Assembly (NCBI GenBank): GCA_023213315.1
Contig: JAKCPI010016655.1
Coordinates: 86,885 to 150,884 of the forward strand
Direction: 5' to 3'
Length of the DNA: 64,000 bases
Origin: Euborellia annulipes
Lineage: Eukaryota > Arthropoda > Insecta > Dermaptera > Anisolabididae
In this document: piece by piece, positions 1-14,800 of the stretch
Layout: each line of letters starts with the position of its first letter
How positions within the stretch are numbered: position 1 is the first letter of the stretch
Notes under the pieces: model-generated
The model's input: the letters and a program-made list of their open reading frames with translations, nothing else
What the model was told of the DNA's origin: nothing
Database searches by the model: none
Position numbers and translations under genes: made by a program

Positions 1-2842
1 CTTGTAATTGATTATGAACAGAACGTCCTTTTTCTTGTTTCTTTCTAATTTGTTCAAGATTTGATTCATTGGGCATAATATTTAATTCATTTACAAGAGG
101 TTCTAAATTATTCAAACTTTCCCATATCGATTCTAAACTTGCTTCGTATTCTTGGAATTTCGCTAATGACTCTTGGAGACGTGATTTTATTTGTAATGCA
201 GTCTTTAAAAGAGAATCATATGATTCAGTAACATTACGAAGTTGAGTATCAATTGTTTCAGCCTGAGCAGGAGCATTAGCAAGACATCGTTCACGTTGAG
301 CTTGACCTTTTGACTTGACATCATCTAAACTACTACTGAAATTATGCATTTCTTCAAGAAGCTCTTGATGTTGTTCTAATTGCTCTTCCGTTTGTTCTCT
401 ATCTGTTATATACAGAGAATTATGAGCCATCAGACGGAAAGATATTTGTAGAAGCCATCTTTCTGCAGCTTGCAAAGCATGTTGATAGTCAGTCCTTTCC
501 TTTAATTCTACCTCTAGCTCTTGTCTAAGCCTAGAACATTGACTATGTACAGCACTAAATCGGCTTTCAAGATGAGGACCTAAATCAGCTGGACAAAAAC
601 TGTCACTTATCAAAAGTTGTAAATCTGGACGACGAGCATCCAAATCCTCACTAATATGTTTGAATCGTTCAATAAGAGTTTTTAGTTCTCCTAGTTCTAC
701 TATATTATGAGATTGAGATTGGGCAGATAAAACTCGTTCCGTTTCGTCCAAATTTGATTCAAGTTTATTACGAAGCTCATTAAATTCCTCTAATCTTGTT
801 CGTGCTCGTTTAAGTTGATCCATAACTGCAGCTAATTCACGGTTAAGTTTATCCCAATCTGCTTTTACTTGAGCTAATTCACTAGCCAGATGTTCGCATC
901 CTCCTGATAAAGCTGAATTTTCAATAGCTTTTGAATGACATTCTTGCAATTTAGTAACTAAATGTTGACCTTCTGTCATGCGAGTGGAAACTAGCCGAAG
1001 GGTCTCTGTTTTATCATTAAGTTGACTTTCGTTTATTCCTCCTTCGGATACACGACAAGATTCAACTGTACCTAAAGCAACTGCAAGCCATTCGGCAACT
1101 TCTTTTCGTGTTCGATTAAATTCTTCAAGATCTGTTGCTTTCTTTTCAAAACGAGCACTTTCACATCGGGCTAATGCTGTTAACTCTGTATAGCGAGATT
1201 GTATAGCCGATACTTTATCTCGTGCCCATTGACAAGCCGTTAGGTCAGTTACGGTTTCGCCTAATTCAGCAAGACTCTCTAAATCTGAACCCTTATCTTT
1301 GATACTTGCAACTAACTCACGGACGAAGGCTAAATCATTAGCTTCAGTAAGACCTTTAATTCTTTCTTCAGTAGTATCAATGAATGAAGTAAGAGATCGG
1401 TGAAGGGCGTCAAATTGGTTAAGGGCTGAAATGCATTTAGCATTAGTTTCGCTTGTTTCTGTATGTAGTTTAACAAGTTGTTGAAAGTCATCAGAAAGTT
1501 GATCTTCTGGTTCATCTTCAGAGTCGCTTCCAAGGGCTTCATTCACAAGTTGTTTTCCTTCCTTAAGATTTTTACCAATTATTTTCAATTGGTCACGTTT
1601 ACTTTCTAGACTTGTTATATCAGAAGGGCAATCGGCAAGAGATAGAATTTCAGCTCGAGTTCGTCTTAACCAGTCAGCAGCTTTATCTCTTCTTTGTTGA
1701 GTTTCAGCTTGTTCTCTTACTAGATTTTCCAGAGATACTAAACGTTCTGCTATTCTTCCACGTAATTCACCATATTTAGCAACTGTTGGTTGATATTCTG
1801 GTGCTTTTAATTTATCAACTAATTCTTGATAAGATTCAACTTCTCGGTCAAGGGCTTTTACTCGTTCAAGAGTGGCTCGATCGGCAACAAGACCTGAGTC
1901 TTGCGAATCTTGTCCTTCTGTTCCAACTTCACCACATCGGCATAATTTTTGCTCAGCAAGTTCAAGAAGTTCTCGTAATTCTCTTTCAGCTTTTGCTTGG
2001 TCTTCTAATCTAGCTTGATTAGCAGCTAAATTATGTCTTACTTCTGATACTTCATGCATTAATTTGACATAATCTGCTTTTAAATTATCAGTATCATCAG
2101 CTATTTTTTTCGCACCAGTTTGTTCAGTGCTCATAACAACTCTGGCTTTTAATTCATCTAAGTAGCGGAATCGACTATTTTGAGCTTGTTCCAGACTCTG
2201 TGCCATTAATCTTAAAGCATTCATTTTCTCCTGGAGCTCTGCTAAAGTGGAAACAACTTGAGTTCCTGATTTGGGGGCCACTGAATTGAGTTTTTCTCGA
2301 CTTCGTTCAACGAAATCTTGGCATTCTTGATATAAAGATTGATGTTGTTGGTGTTCTTGATAACTTTGTTCGAGTTTTCTCATTAAACCTTTAGCTTGAC
2401 TGAGAAGTGCATTATATCGTGTACCTACAGAAGTGACTTGATTGCTGATGGAGGCTTGAGAACAAGTATCAATAAGCAGTTGTCCTCTAGCATTTAATTG
2501 ATCAAATTTCTTTTGCCAATCAAAGAGTTGTTGAAGTAAAGCTTGGAAAGTTTCAAGCGCTAGGCGTTTAGATTCCAAATCAGGTTTTAGATCAGTATAA
2601 CCTCTAACTTGTTCCTCTGCATCGGTTAACCAAGAAAGGGCCTCTTCATGAAGTTCTCCATATTCTGTCCATCTAGCGATACAGACTTCCATACTTTCTC
2701 TTGCTTTTCCAAGATCATCAATATAACTGTCTAAATCTTCTTGTAAAAGTGCAACTTCTTCTTCAATAATATCTGCATCATCTCCTCCTAGTCGACATGC
2801 TTGATCACCTTTTTCGAGAGCTTTTTCTAACAAAGCTTGGCC
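1..2842 (-). CDS. Msp300: Exon 40: rod, runs off the left edge
   Basis: At least 2842 bp with no stop in the used frame (codons end at 2842, 2839 and so on). Residues 5064-6010 and onward. Begins [20 protein letters not shown] and includes [20 protein letters not shown] and further repeats. The last residues in the window are [12 protein letters not shown]. No donor is seen before base 1, so the exon continues outside. Confidence 0.93.
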
Positions 2843-5800
2843 CTAAAATTAAAATTAAAAATATTTTAAAAAAGTTATTTCTTAAAAATAATTCCTAATA
2901 TATTTGAAATAAAAAAAAAATTGTTACCTGTGGTTGTTCTGATTCTAATACTTTGAGAGAGGCTAATTGACTAGAGAGTTGAGCTCTATCAAAAACAAGT
3001 TCTTGGCATTTAGCTAATCGTTCTCTACTTGCTCTTATCCAGTTGCTCAATTCTAATGCTCCATCAACAAATTGTTGATATTGTTCAACCGTTTTTTTTT
3101 GTTCCTCATAGAGACGATTTGCTTTATCTGACAAATGACGATATGATGATGAGAGTTCAGAATCTTCTCCCAGGGAGAGAATCATAGGTTCAAATGAAAC
3201 AATATCTTGAACTATAGATCCGGTGCGTCTTAATGTAGCCCTTCGTTCTCCAATTGAAGTCAATGTACTACTTGATTGTTGAGCGGAGTCGGGAGTCAAT
3301 GATTGTGGTTGTCCCTTACGAGCTTGGGAAACTTTTTGTGCACAGACTTGTTGCAATTTTGCCTCTCGTTCGTTTAACCATTGTCTCAATTGACTGAAAT
3401 TGCTTGAATAATCAGACCATTGAAGAAGTTCAGTCTCACATTGAACTTTAGCAGTAGCTAATTTTCGTACAAGTCGATCCCAATCATTTTGTAGGTCTTT
3501 TAATTCTTTATTCATTTGATCTCGTCCTTCTGATTTAGTATTTCTAAGAGCCTTTTCTCCAGCATTTACTGTTGCATGGACAAGAGTTTGCCCATCTTCT
3601 CTTCTACGAACTAATTCCTGAATTTTATCCAATCTTGCTTGAAGTGCCTCACGCCCAATAGCGAATTTCGGCTCGCTTGTACCACGGTCACTTGTTTCTG
3701 CTGATGAACGGATGACTTCCCAAGCATTATCAATCCATGCACGAGCACTTTCCAAACAATTAATATATTCCGTATGTTGATCTCGACTTGCTTCTAATTT
3801 TTTCAATACATCTTTAGCAAGATTAACCATGACTTGGTAACGTGAATTAAGATGCCGAAGTTGATTATTTACATATGTATCTAAATGTGACGTAAGTAAT
3901 ACAGAGGCAGTTTGGTTGAACGCTTCTATTTGTTCACTTCCCTTTTCTAAACGATCTAATACTTCGCTCATTTCACTTACTTGCTTTTCCTTCTCAGGTA
4001 ATGTGGCAACAAGTGCTGTTTTATGAGCTTTTACTAGAATATCCATTTGTTGTAACCAATCTGATAATCGTTCATATTCATCTTTATATTCTCTCCATTG
4101 TACAACTGTTTCTTCCAATTGAGCTTTTTGTTGTTTAACTTCCTTAAAAAGTCCAATGAAATTTTCTCTAATTGCTTGAACTTCTCGTTCCATTGCTTCT
4201 TTTCCTTGAGGTGCGGTGCTAGCACCAGTTACTTGACAGGCACGTTCTAAAGCCTCAACTAGGAGCCAACCTTGAGCTTCTCTATTTAAAAGTGCTTCGA
4301 CAGGTTCTAGAGCAGATTCTAAAGCTAACCGATCACCTAGAAAAAAAATATATTTTATTAAACTTTCATGTTATTACACTATGTTAAATTTGAAGTGTAT
4401 GTCGGAAAATTTTACCAAGAGGTCGTTGCCTTAGGGCTGGAAGACGTTCTCGAGCTCTAGCAAGCCAACCACCCAGTTCATCATATGCCTCACGATAAGC
4501 TCGATGATCTTTATATTGAGCTTCACGTTCGTCAAGAGCAACTCTAACTTGAGAAGCAAGGCCTTCTAATTCAGCAATTATCCTTTGGGCTTGTTCAGCA
4601 GCTTGTGGTTGTTGACCACTTGCAAGCATTTCATTGGCTTTGCCTTTTAAAGAGTCAACTTCTAGCATCTCACAGCGAACTTTATCATCTAAAGACTAAA
4701 AAAAATGAATTGGAATTAAAAAGAAATATTTCTTGTTTTTATTAATTATAAATAATATTTATTAAAAATTATTGAATTACTATTGCATTTGGTTTAAATG
4801 GCTTTCTTCATTAGGGAGGGACCCTCATAATTGAAAATGGAACTAGTTATGAAAAAATTTTATTGCTTTTCATGTTATGCCTTTGACATTATTTTGTTTT
4901 AGAAATTTTTTCTATGTCTCATCAGGATAAGGTTGTTTTATTTAATTTATAATGTAAACTTTAAATCTAAAATTATTAAGCTTATATACCTTAATTCTTT
5001 CCAATTGTGCTCGTTTTTCAGACATAGTCGATTGAAATTCTGATATTTCCTTGAAAACAGATTGTAAATGTTCCACAGTTCTATTAAGTTGTTGAATCTG
5101 CTCCAAAAATCCAGCCCATCTATGAATTGAATCATCTAAGATGGTCTAAAAAAAATTATTTATTAGGAAGGATTAATTTAAAATATATTTAATTATTTTA
5201 TTTAAAACCTTTGTCTCAATCATTTTTGCTGCTAATGCACTCCATTGATCTTGAAGTTGAGCAAGACGTGCATTAATTGGTGCATGTCCGCTAGCTGCTG
5301 TCCATGCTAAAACTTTATGAGCAAGCTCTAGGGTGGATTCGATTCGGGAAAAGCCTTCTTCGCGATACAATAATAAATCTTGTATAGTTGCTAATTTAGT
5401 CTCTAGGTCATTTTGACTTGAGGCAGACAAATCACTGCAATAGCTTAATTTTTGAGAGATGTTGTTCAACCAACTAGCGCATTCTGAACAAACATTATCT
5501 AATTCTTCATGATCTTGAACACATTGTAACCATCTAGAAACAAGATCTTTGGCTTTAAGAGAAATTTGTTGATATTTTATTCCAAGCTCTCCAATATGTG
5601 ATGATCGACCACCAAGTGAGCCTTTATGTAATTGTTGAGCACGTTCGGTAACAGAATCAACTTCAAGTTCTCTGGCACGAACTTCTCCTTGGATTGCCTA
5701 GGAAATTTAAATAACTTATTATAAGATACTTCCCCGAAAAAGGGCCTGTTGAACGAGTCATTTAGAATATACAGTATAACTTTTTTTTGTAGAGGGGGGT

Positions 5801-8800
5801 AAGTAATTTGTTTGTTGAAAGAGTAATCTAATGTGGCCTAAATATTTGTCTAATAAATAAAAATTATGTTTATTATTTACCTTGAGTATAGCTAATTGTT
5901 CTTGTTTTTCAGGAAGGGTCGCCTTCAGTTCAATTCCATGGAGACGAACATCCGTATCACGAAGCCATATCAAAGTTTGTTCTTTACTGGCTTCGAGTTC
6001 ACTCCATTGTTGAAGTTTCGCCTCTAAAGCTTCGATGGTAGCTCCAACAGCAGCCACCAAACCTTCCCATTCTTGTTGTGAAGCATCCACCTGAGCACGA
6101 ATATTCTGTTGGCCGTTTTCTACAGTTCCAGGTAAAACTTTATCTGCCAAGGTTCGTAATTGTTCTAGACGTGGAGCTTCTTCTGGTAATCTTAATTGTA
6201 AATTTTTTAATCTTTCCAGATTAGTACGAATTGAAAGTCGCTCAAGATCAATGTCTCCCCATAATAAAACTGCATTGTTTGTAGCTTCCATCCATTCTTG
6301 CATATCCATCACTGCTTTGCTATATTGTTGATGATCGGCAACAATAGCTTCGTATTGCTCTACAAATTGATGAGTTCGCTGAAGAATAAGTGCATGACGT
6401 TGAATTAAATTAGTCAGTTGGTCATCTAATTGACGATTTCTTTCAGTCATTGAATCAGTATGAGCATTCAATTCGGCGATTGCAGCCCTGTGTTGAAGGG
6501 CTACATGCAACTGTTGACGGTAAGCAGCAAGTTGAGCCCGTTTTTCATCAAGGGTTGCATGCAGTTCTAACTTTTCGTTCAATCCAACCTAATAAAAAAT
6601 AAATAACTATTAATTTCTAATAAAAAAAAAAGAAATTATAAAAATTTATAAGGAATAATTTTTTATATTATCATATAAAATAAATAAATCACTACTAGAT
6701 TGTAAATATTAAATAGCTATGGTATAAAATTTGACTAATTTGTGAGAAAATTGATAAAAACCTGATCAAGCCAATGAGCTAATGTAGAACCGGCCTGGTC
6801 AACTCCACTCCAATGAGCAAGGGCTGATCGTAATTCGCGTTCTAAAGACTGAGCGGCATCATAAAGAGCTTCATGACGAGCCTGGAGACGTTGAATTTCA
6901 TCAGCAATAGCCAATCTGCCTTCAGCTGCTGTAGAGCCATGTAAACGATCAGCACTTTCAGCTGCAGCATTTAGAAGAGATGAATTTTCTAAACGTCTAG
7001 AATCGCTCATAAGCTCTGCAAGAGATGCTAGCCGACTTTCTAATTCGGTTCTTGATGTACCAGCTTGACCTGGAGATTTAGCCTGTGATTTCTTCAAGTG
7101 TTTTTCAGCATTCGCAAGAGCTTTATCACATTGAATTACTTTTTGTGTGTAAATCTAAAAGATAAAACAGATGGCTAAATAAATTATTTTATTTTAAAAT
7201 ATAAATTTAAATAAGCTGACTGTGAAAGGTTTATTAAAAGATGGTTTAAACGATTAATTAATAAAATGAATGATTCTAACCTTATGTAGTTCTGAAGCTT
7301 GCTGACAACTCTTGACAACTTCTCTAGCAAGAGCCTGAACGGCTTGGAATCTGGACAATAATTGGTGAAAATTTGTGGTTCCTATTCTGGCACGATTTTC
7401 GTCACTTCTCTCTTCCTCAGAAATATTTAATTGATCTAATTGTTCTGCTAAACTTTCAAGCTGTTTAACATCTTCTTGTCTCTCTTGAATACTCTTATCC
7501 AGATCACGGAACGTTGCTAATTGTATTTCTTTCTCTTCGAATGTATTTTTTGGACAAAACAGTTTAAGTGTAGTTTCCGCATGACTTAACCAAGTAATAA
7601 GTTGCTCTAAGAGTTGGTCATATTCTCCCCATTGTTTAAGTGCTTCTTCAAGACAAAGTTTAGCTTCACTTACAGCTGCGGTTAATTTATCATAATCAAA
7701 TTTAGCATTGGCTAGTTCTTTTTCTTCTCTACCTCCAGCTAACGCGCTAGCTGCAGCTTCCATTTCTCGAACAAGTTCACTGCCATGTGGTAAACTTGTT
7801 GCTTCAAGTTGTTCCTTAATGATAGCTAATCTTTCGGAAATTTCTCGTTTTCTATCAGAACTTGTTAATGGTTGAACTTCAAGCTTAATCGAGGAGAGCT
7901 TGGTCCAGCATCCTCGTGACCAGTCGTTATAAGAGCGAATAAGCTCTATCAATCTTTGACGAGAGTCCAACCATTTTTCTAGGCGACCAATAATTGCTTG
8001 AACGTTAGTAACAAGTGTCTTGTAACGAGTTGAAAGTTCGGCTGGGGTCGGGTCGTTTTGTATTTGAAGAGCTTGGGCTTTTTCAGCAGCTGTATCTACT
8101 GCTCTTCTATGACCAAGAGCTTCTTGAAGTGTAGTCTGGAAAATAGATTATAAAGTATATATTTTAAAATTATTTAATAAAATTAAAAAAACAATTTCCA
8201 AGACTCGGAGTGAATGAAATATTAAATGGATAATTAAATTATCAAAATTAGTACCTTATATTTTATTAGTTTGGCACGAATTTCCGGTGCAGGAAGTGCA
8301 GGAATATTAGGAGTTGTATTTATTAAGAGGAGTTGTACGTCAGGTTGAATGCTGCGTTCAGCTGCTGCTAGCCAAGTTAGAGTACTTTGTAGAGATTCTT
8401 GATAACTACTCCATTGAACTAATTCATTTTCTTGTCGCTTTTGCTCTTCTCTAATAGCTTCTTCAAGAGCGTCCCATCTAAAAAAAAATAATTATTAAAT
8501 ATATTTAAAAAAAAAAAAATATTGATTAATTATGATACTTTTTTCTATTTTTGATTATTCTTATTAAAATTATATTATAACCCACCTATCTCGTAATTCT
8601 CTTAGTTCGTTTCGAATACGTTCTCGACCAGCAGCTGAGGTATCAGGCAAAAGACGTTCTCCAAGTGCCGAAGTGTTAGTGACTCTGTGTTGGCCACGAT
8701 CCCTTTCAAGTACCAGTTTTGAAATAGAAGTGGCACGTGCTGTACGTTCTTCTTGTGAGGTTGTAACACTTTGTTTTTGTCTTGCAGTGACCAATCTAGA

Positions 8801-11800
8801 TAATTCTTGTTCTAAAGGCTCAAGCCAAGCATAGGTTGCATTCAATTCACGAACATAACAATCATGTTCTTCAACTAATTGTTGCCATCGTGCGACAACT
8901 TCTTTACTGAGAGCAAGGATTTGTTGGTATCGAGCACATGCATGAGAAATTTGTTGTTTAATTCGGTCCACAACGGAAGAGAGAAGGAGAGCATGTGCTT
9001 GGTCAACAAATTCATCAACCTATAATAACAAAACAAAACTGACTAAGCGAATTAAACAATACATAAAAATAATGTTTAGCCAAAGCCGACAATCGTCTTA
9101 GAAAAATCAAAGATAACAAAAGTTAACTGACGTGAAAATATTTACTCAAATATTTTGGTATAATAAAACAGAAAAAAGTCTTAAGTTACAATTTACAAGA
9201 AGAGGATGCAAACAATTATAAGAGCCTCTAGTTTTTATGTAGTAAGATAAAATGAAAGGCACAGCAGCTATGTTTTTTCTTTTTTTTTTATTCAAACACA
9301 CAATGACGTTTCGTTGTCTATGCGAGCATCTTCATGGCTACTGGAGTACACAAGACGTAACATCAAGTGGTTGTATAAACATAGAATCAAGTCATAACTG
9401 TCTACTGCATACTTAGGGTTCAGTTAAAAGAAAGCCCTCTGATGTTTTTTGATAGACATTTTATTTTATTTTTTTATTATGTCTATCAAAAAACTTCAGA
9501 GGCCCTTTTTTTGACTAAACACTAGGAAGCTATATCTTTATGTCTTGATACTAGTTTATACAACCACTTGATGTTACGTCTTTTGTACTCCAGTAGAGCC
9601 ATGAAGATAGTCGCATAGACGACCGAAACGTCATTGTGAGTTTGAATAAAAAAAAAAAAAGAAAAAAGAAAAAACATAGCTGCTGCCCCTTTTATTTTAT
9701 CCTACTGCATATTGCTAGAGCTATTAGCCTCTATTTTTTATTCTGGAACGTTTCGAAAGGTTATGGTAGATCCTTAGTTGAATAGAGTTTAAAAAGAGGG
9801 TCTTAACATTTATTTAAGTTTAGACGGAATGTCGAAAGATTTGAAAAAAGAATTTTTGAAGAAAAAACCAGCCAGTGTCAGTGCAACAAAATAAACTTTA
9901 CTGCAGTTATTTCAAAGTGCCTTCGCATTCATCCTCACTGTATATCTATTTTGAAAATTAAAATCCAATAAGCAATTTTTATGTTTGACATTGTTATTAT
10001 AATACATTGTCCAATTCCAATCGAATTTGGAGTCAAAGGATGAGTGACTCAAGGAAGATGCCTTCGACGTTACCTGCTGACTGACTCTCTGGCAACTCCA
10101 CCCTCAGAAGGCGCAAAAAGTACACAATATTTACAAAATCCTCCTTCTTAATTTGCTATACGCGAGCCATTTAAATTTCGCAAGCCAATCTGATTGAAAT
10201 TGTGTATTATCGTTTTTCTCAATTTTACTCGGAAATGTATGGTATAACTTTTGGTTGGCTCACAGCTATTTTTTAAAAACAAATATCTTTTCTTTGGTTC
10301 GAAAGAAATCCTAACAGTATTTCCAATATAATTACTGATCAAGAATCCTAATTTTTGTTCAATTATTTATTTTGAAGAGCAGGGAATTGGATCTGAAGGT
10401 TCAGGAGTAGAAATGTCCTTTTTGCTCTTTTCTCTAAAATCTATCGCAAGTTCTTTTCATTTTTTGTCGTATAGTTAAACGATATGTAAAATCACGAATG
10501 AATTATATTTCCGAATTTCTATTAAAACAAATTTAAAACGAAAATAATAAAAAAAAATTGAAATAAATAAATTTTATAATATTGAATAAAAAGCATTCTG
10601 GCAAATTTATAATTTTTTGTTTAGTTTTAAAATATTAAATATAACTTTTGAATTTTTGTCAGTCCAATGGGAGGGGGGGGGGGACTGCTAGTGCCTATAT
10701 GCATCAATATCATGGATTCTATTTATGGAATTAAAAATCCAATTAATAAATTACCTGTTGTTCTCGGGAAGAGATTTCGTCTCTAAGTGCTTCCAACTTG
10801 GCTAATTGTTCGGCTTTTTCCGTATGCGAAGCCAAGAGATGTTGTTCACGTAGAGAAACTTCGGCTGAACGACACCATGTTGTCAATTCATCAAGAACCC
10901 GTTCAAATTGTTGCCATTGATCAACGGCTGTCGAAAGACGACTGTCAACAACATTTATTCGCTCTTTATGTTGTTCGAAGGCAGCGACCAATTCGTTCAT
11001 TTGAGCCATTAATGCTTTACATCCTTGAGCTGAAGTCCATTTACAAACCTGAAAGTGAGAAAAATATAATTAGTATTATGTTCAATAGAAAGAAGGCCTG
11101 AAAAAGTTATTTTCTAATTTTACCTGTTGTATTAATTTTCCATGTGCCTCAAGAAGCTTCTCTCCTTCAGCATTCTTGGCTGCCACGCTCTTAAGTCGTT
11201 CTATTCTCCTTACTAATTCAGGTTTCTCTCCACTAATATCATCAAGACGTTCAAGAACATCCGCTTCAGATGCAAGCCAATCTCGTAGTTGTCGAGCATC
11301 AGCTTGTAGAGAAGCATGACAAGCGACGGATTCATCAAGACTAGCAAGTAACTCGTGAGATTTGATCACAATATTATCAAAGAGCACACGAATAGATTCG
11401 AGGTAAACGTTAAGGGATTTGTCTCCTGTTTGATCTACCAGCTGACGAGCTCGATCGCAAACAGATTCAACCAACTGACGATGAGAACCGATTTCTTGAT
11501 GCATCAGTTTGTGACTCTGAAAATAAGCATATTTATAATAAATATGAAAAACGATAAATTATAAATTACATATATTTTTAGTAAGAGTACTTACTTGTAG
11601 TTGTGCTTGTTTTTCCTGTAAAGTGGTTTTGAGTTCAGTATGTTGTCCCATGGCGCGTTCCACATCACGAAGCCATTTCGTGAGTCTCTCCTGAGCGTGA
11701 GAGAATTCGGCAAATTGAGCGAGACATTGGCCTAAAGCTTGGGTAGCTTCGCTAAGTAATTCGCTCCATTGGTCCCATAATTGACGAACAGATCGAACCT

Positions 11801-14800
11801 GTTGTCTGACACCTTCACGTCCCTCTGTCGAAGTTTGCACGTAGAGTTTTTCTGCTTTGGCAAGGAGAGCTTCAAATCGATAACCTTCTCGTGTTCGGGC
11901 CTCGCCAAGCTCTAGAAGACGTGCGTGTCGTGTCTAAAATAAAATAAAAAATGGCCTCATAGCAGCGGTTCCCAAACTTTTTTTTATATGCGGCCCACTT
12001 TTTCCGTAAAAAAAAAACGCTAAGACCCACTATATATATATATGTTACACCGAATCGACGAAATTGCTTATTTCATGAAATCAGCAAAATTTTGCCGTTT
12101 TCATGAATTTGGCAACAAAATTTTTGCCTAATTCATGAAATGTGCAACTTTTCTTCGCATACGCATTGAACAATAGATAGATAGTATGAATGAACAAGTC
12201 AATATGGAGCCTGATTTACATATATGAACTATTTTACATAGGGTTTCAGATGATTGTTTGTTTTTTAGTTATTTAAGGGCTCCATAGATGCAAAAATTTT
12301 GTGATAGTAAAGGATATAGAGAAAAGTAAAAAATTCTTTAAAATTGCAGGATAATTAAATCGAATGCACTGTCAGTGTTAGAACTTTGTCGGGTTTGGTC
12401 CTGTTAAGTCGGTTTTTCTTTAGAAAAGAAAAATTTTAAACAACAAGGGAATTTTATCTTAATAATTTTTACATTTCCTTAGCCCAGTTTCAATAAGCAC
12501 GTGGCTCTCCGATTGGGAACCGCTCGCTGCCTTATAGTTTTTATTATAAAAATATATTCATAATTTTTGTTTGTTTATTGAATAAATAATATTAAACAAT
12601 TTTCTAATCACCTGTAAGATAGCCAAATCGCCTGTAAGAGGACGGGCTTCTTCTAAACGAGCTCTGGCTTCAGAAAGCCATTGAGTTAATTGTTCGCATT
12701 CAGCTATGAACTGGCTATGATCTCTGACAAAGAGCTCGTATCGAGCAGCTGCTTCCTAAAAAAAAAAATCTTTATTGTCTAATATAATAAAATTGAAAAA
12801 ATGTATTAATTAAATTAATTAAAGACCTTGGCAGCCAGTCGTAGTGCTCGGTATCGGGCTTCTAGTCTTGTGAGTTCGGCTTCGACATCCGTCTCAATGA
12901 ACTCCAATTCACGATAACGAACGGCTTTTGTTAATTGGTCCAGCTCACCACTTCTCGAGTCGACTTCAGCTTCTAATTGACGGAGTTGTTCTAAATGGGC
13001 TCGTTTCGCCTCCACAGTTCCTTTTAAACTCTGATCCTTAACCTAGAAAATTTTTAAATTAATTTTCTATTTAATAATACATTAATCTTTACGTGTTTTC
13101 AATTCGTAGAACGTAGGCAACCAAAATGACTCACCACTTTAATAGCAGTGTTTGTGTGAGCCTAGCTGCCGATTGGCCTTTTACTAAGAACCATAAAGCA
13201 TCCCTTGTGACTAAACTGATTATTTTAATTTTGTTATTTGAAAAAAAATCAAACGTGTAGTCGAATTTTAAACAAATTATGTCTAAATCTATAGATATTG
13301 GACTATACGTTTCATTTTATAATAAGATGAAAATAATCAAAAATTTCTCTTAATTTCTAATCAAATATACTGTATTTGATATTAAAAGGCTGTTCTATTT
13401 AGTATTGTTTCTAGTGATGGTTTTTGGCTCGCAATAAAAGAAGCACAGACCCCATGGGCAGGGTGACTCATTTGGGCTGCCTATCTTCTAAGAAATAAAA
13501 ATATGCAATTATAAGTGTTGTAAATTAAAGGAAAATATAATAAATATTTATTAAATTAGATATTCAAAAAATTATATTATTAATTATATGTATTGTTTTA
13601 ACGACCATCAATATTTTATATATAGCTTATACAAAAAATTGTTATGTAACAAAAGGTGATATCCCTCTCAAGTTTTACATCACCAAAGAACAAAAAAAAA
13701 AAAGAATTATTTTCTGTGATATAGCATTTGAATGATATTAATTTAATTTCTCACCTTAAGTTCAAGTTTAGTGAGCCAATCATGAATTTCTTTAATATTC
13801 TTTGTTAAAGCATCGCGTCGATTATGGAGTTGATCTCGTCTAGCCTCTAATTCGGAGAACTTATTCACTATTGTCTGCCAATCTGCTTTAAGACTTGCAA
13901 CTTGTCCATTTAACGAGTTCAGTTCTGCTTGTTCTGTTTGACTAAGCTGGCCTGTACTTGCACGATCATTAATTGATTGCATTTGTGAAGTCAATTCATT
14001 TATTAAGTCATTAGCACGGACTCGTTCGTTCTCTAAGCCTTCAGTTAATTCGCACATGTCAGCAAAAAGTGCAGCAGCAAGGGCAGTAATTAAATCACGT
14101 GTGTTTTCAACAAGAGTTACAAGAGTTTCCAATTCTATCATTCTCGGTTCTAATTGAGATATTAATTTTTCCGCGTCTTCATTAATAGATATAAGTTCTT
14201 GTGAATGTCTTGAAGCTTCAACATCGCTTTGTGAATTTTGTAAAACATTTTCTATTCTAGGCATTTGCAAAGCCACTTCATTTCGAATAGATCGAAGATT
14301 ATTTAACGATAATTTAATATCAGTAAGAGTAATAAATGGTTTATCAGTGGTTTTTTCTGATATTCGGTTAAGTTTACCACGGAGTTGTCTTGCAAGTTCG
14401 CCGAGTTCGGCAAGACTGCCTTGCTTCGATGCTGATGAAATTTGAGCCTCTCGAAGTGTTCGTCTCACTCGTTCATGACGATCAACTAAAGATTCCAAAC
14501 GGCCACGTAATTCGCGCACTTGTTCGCGAAGAGTAGCTCGGGGTTGCTCAAGAACAAGGAGAGGCTGACTCGCCTCTGCGCATTGCTGCACTAAACGCTG
14601 GCCAGCTTCTAACTCCACTGCAGGTTGACCATCTTTTTTATTAGGTATTGTATTTTCTATATGAGCCATTTTTTCTTCAGCTTCAATTAGCCAATTAAGT
14701 ACTTCATTAACTGACGATTTATAAACATCTCGAGCTTCAAGTAATTTATTGAGCATTTCATAATTGTGTTCTGAACACTTAAGAAGACTTTTATATCTAG

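Noticed and set aside
1330..1542. Minus-strand 70-residue open frame
   Set aside because: Out-of-frame shadow inside exon 40; the true frame is open across all 2842 bases.
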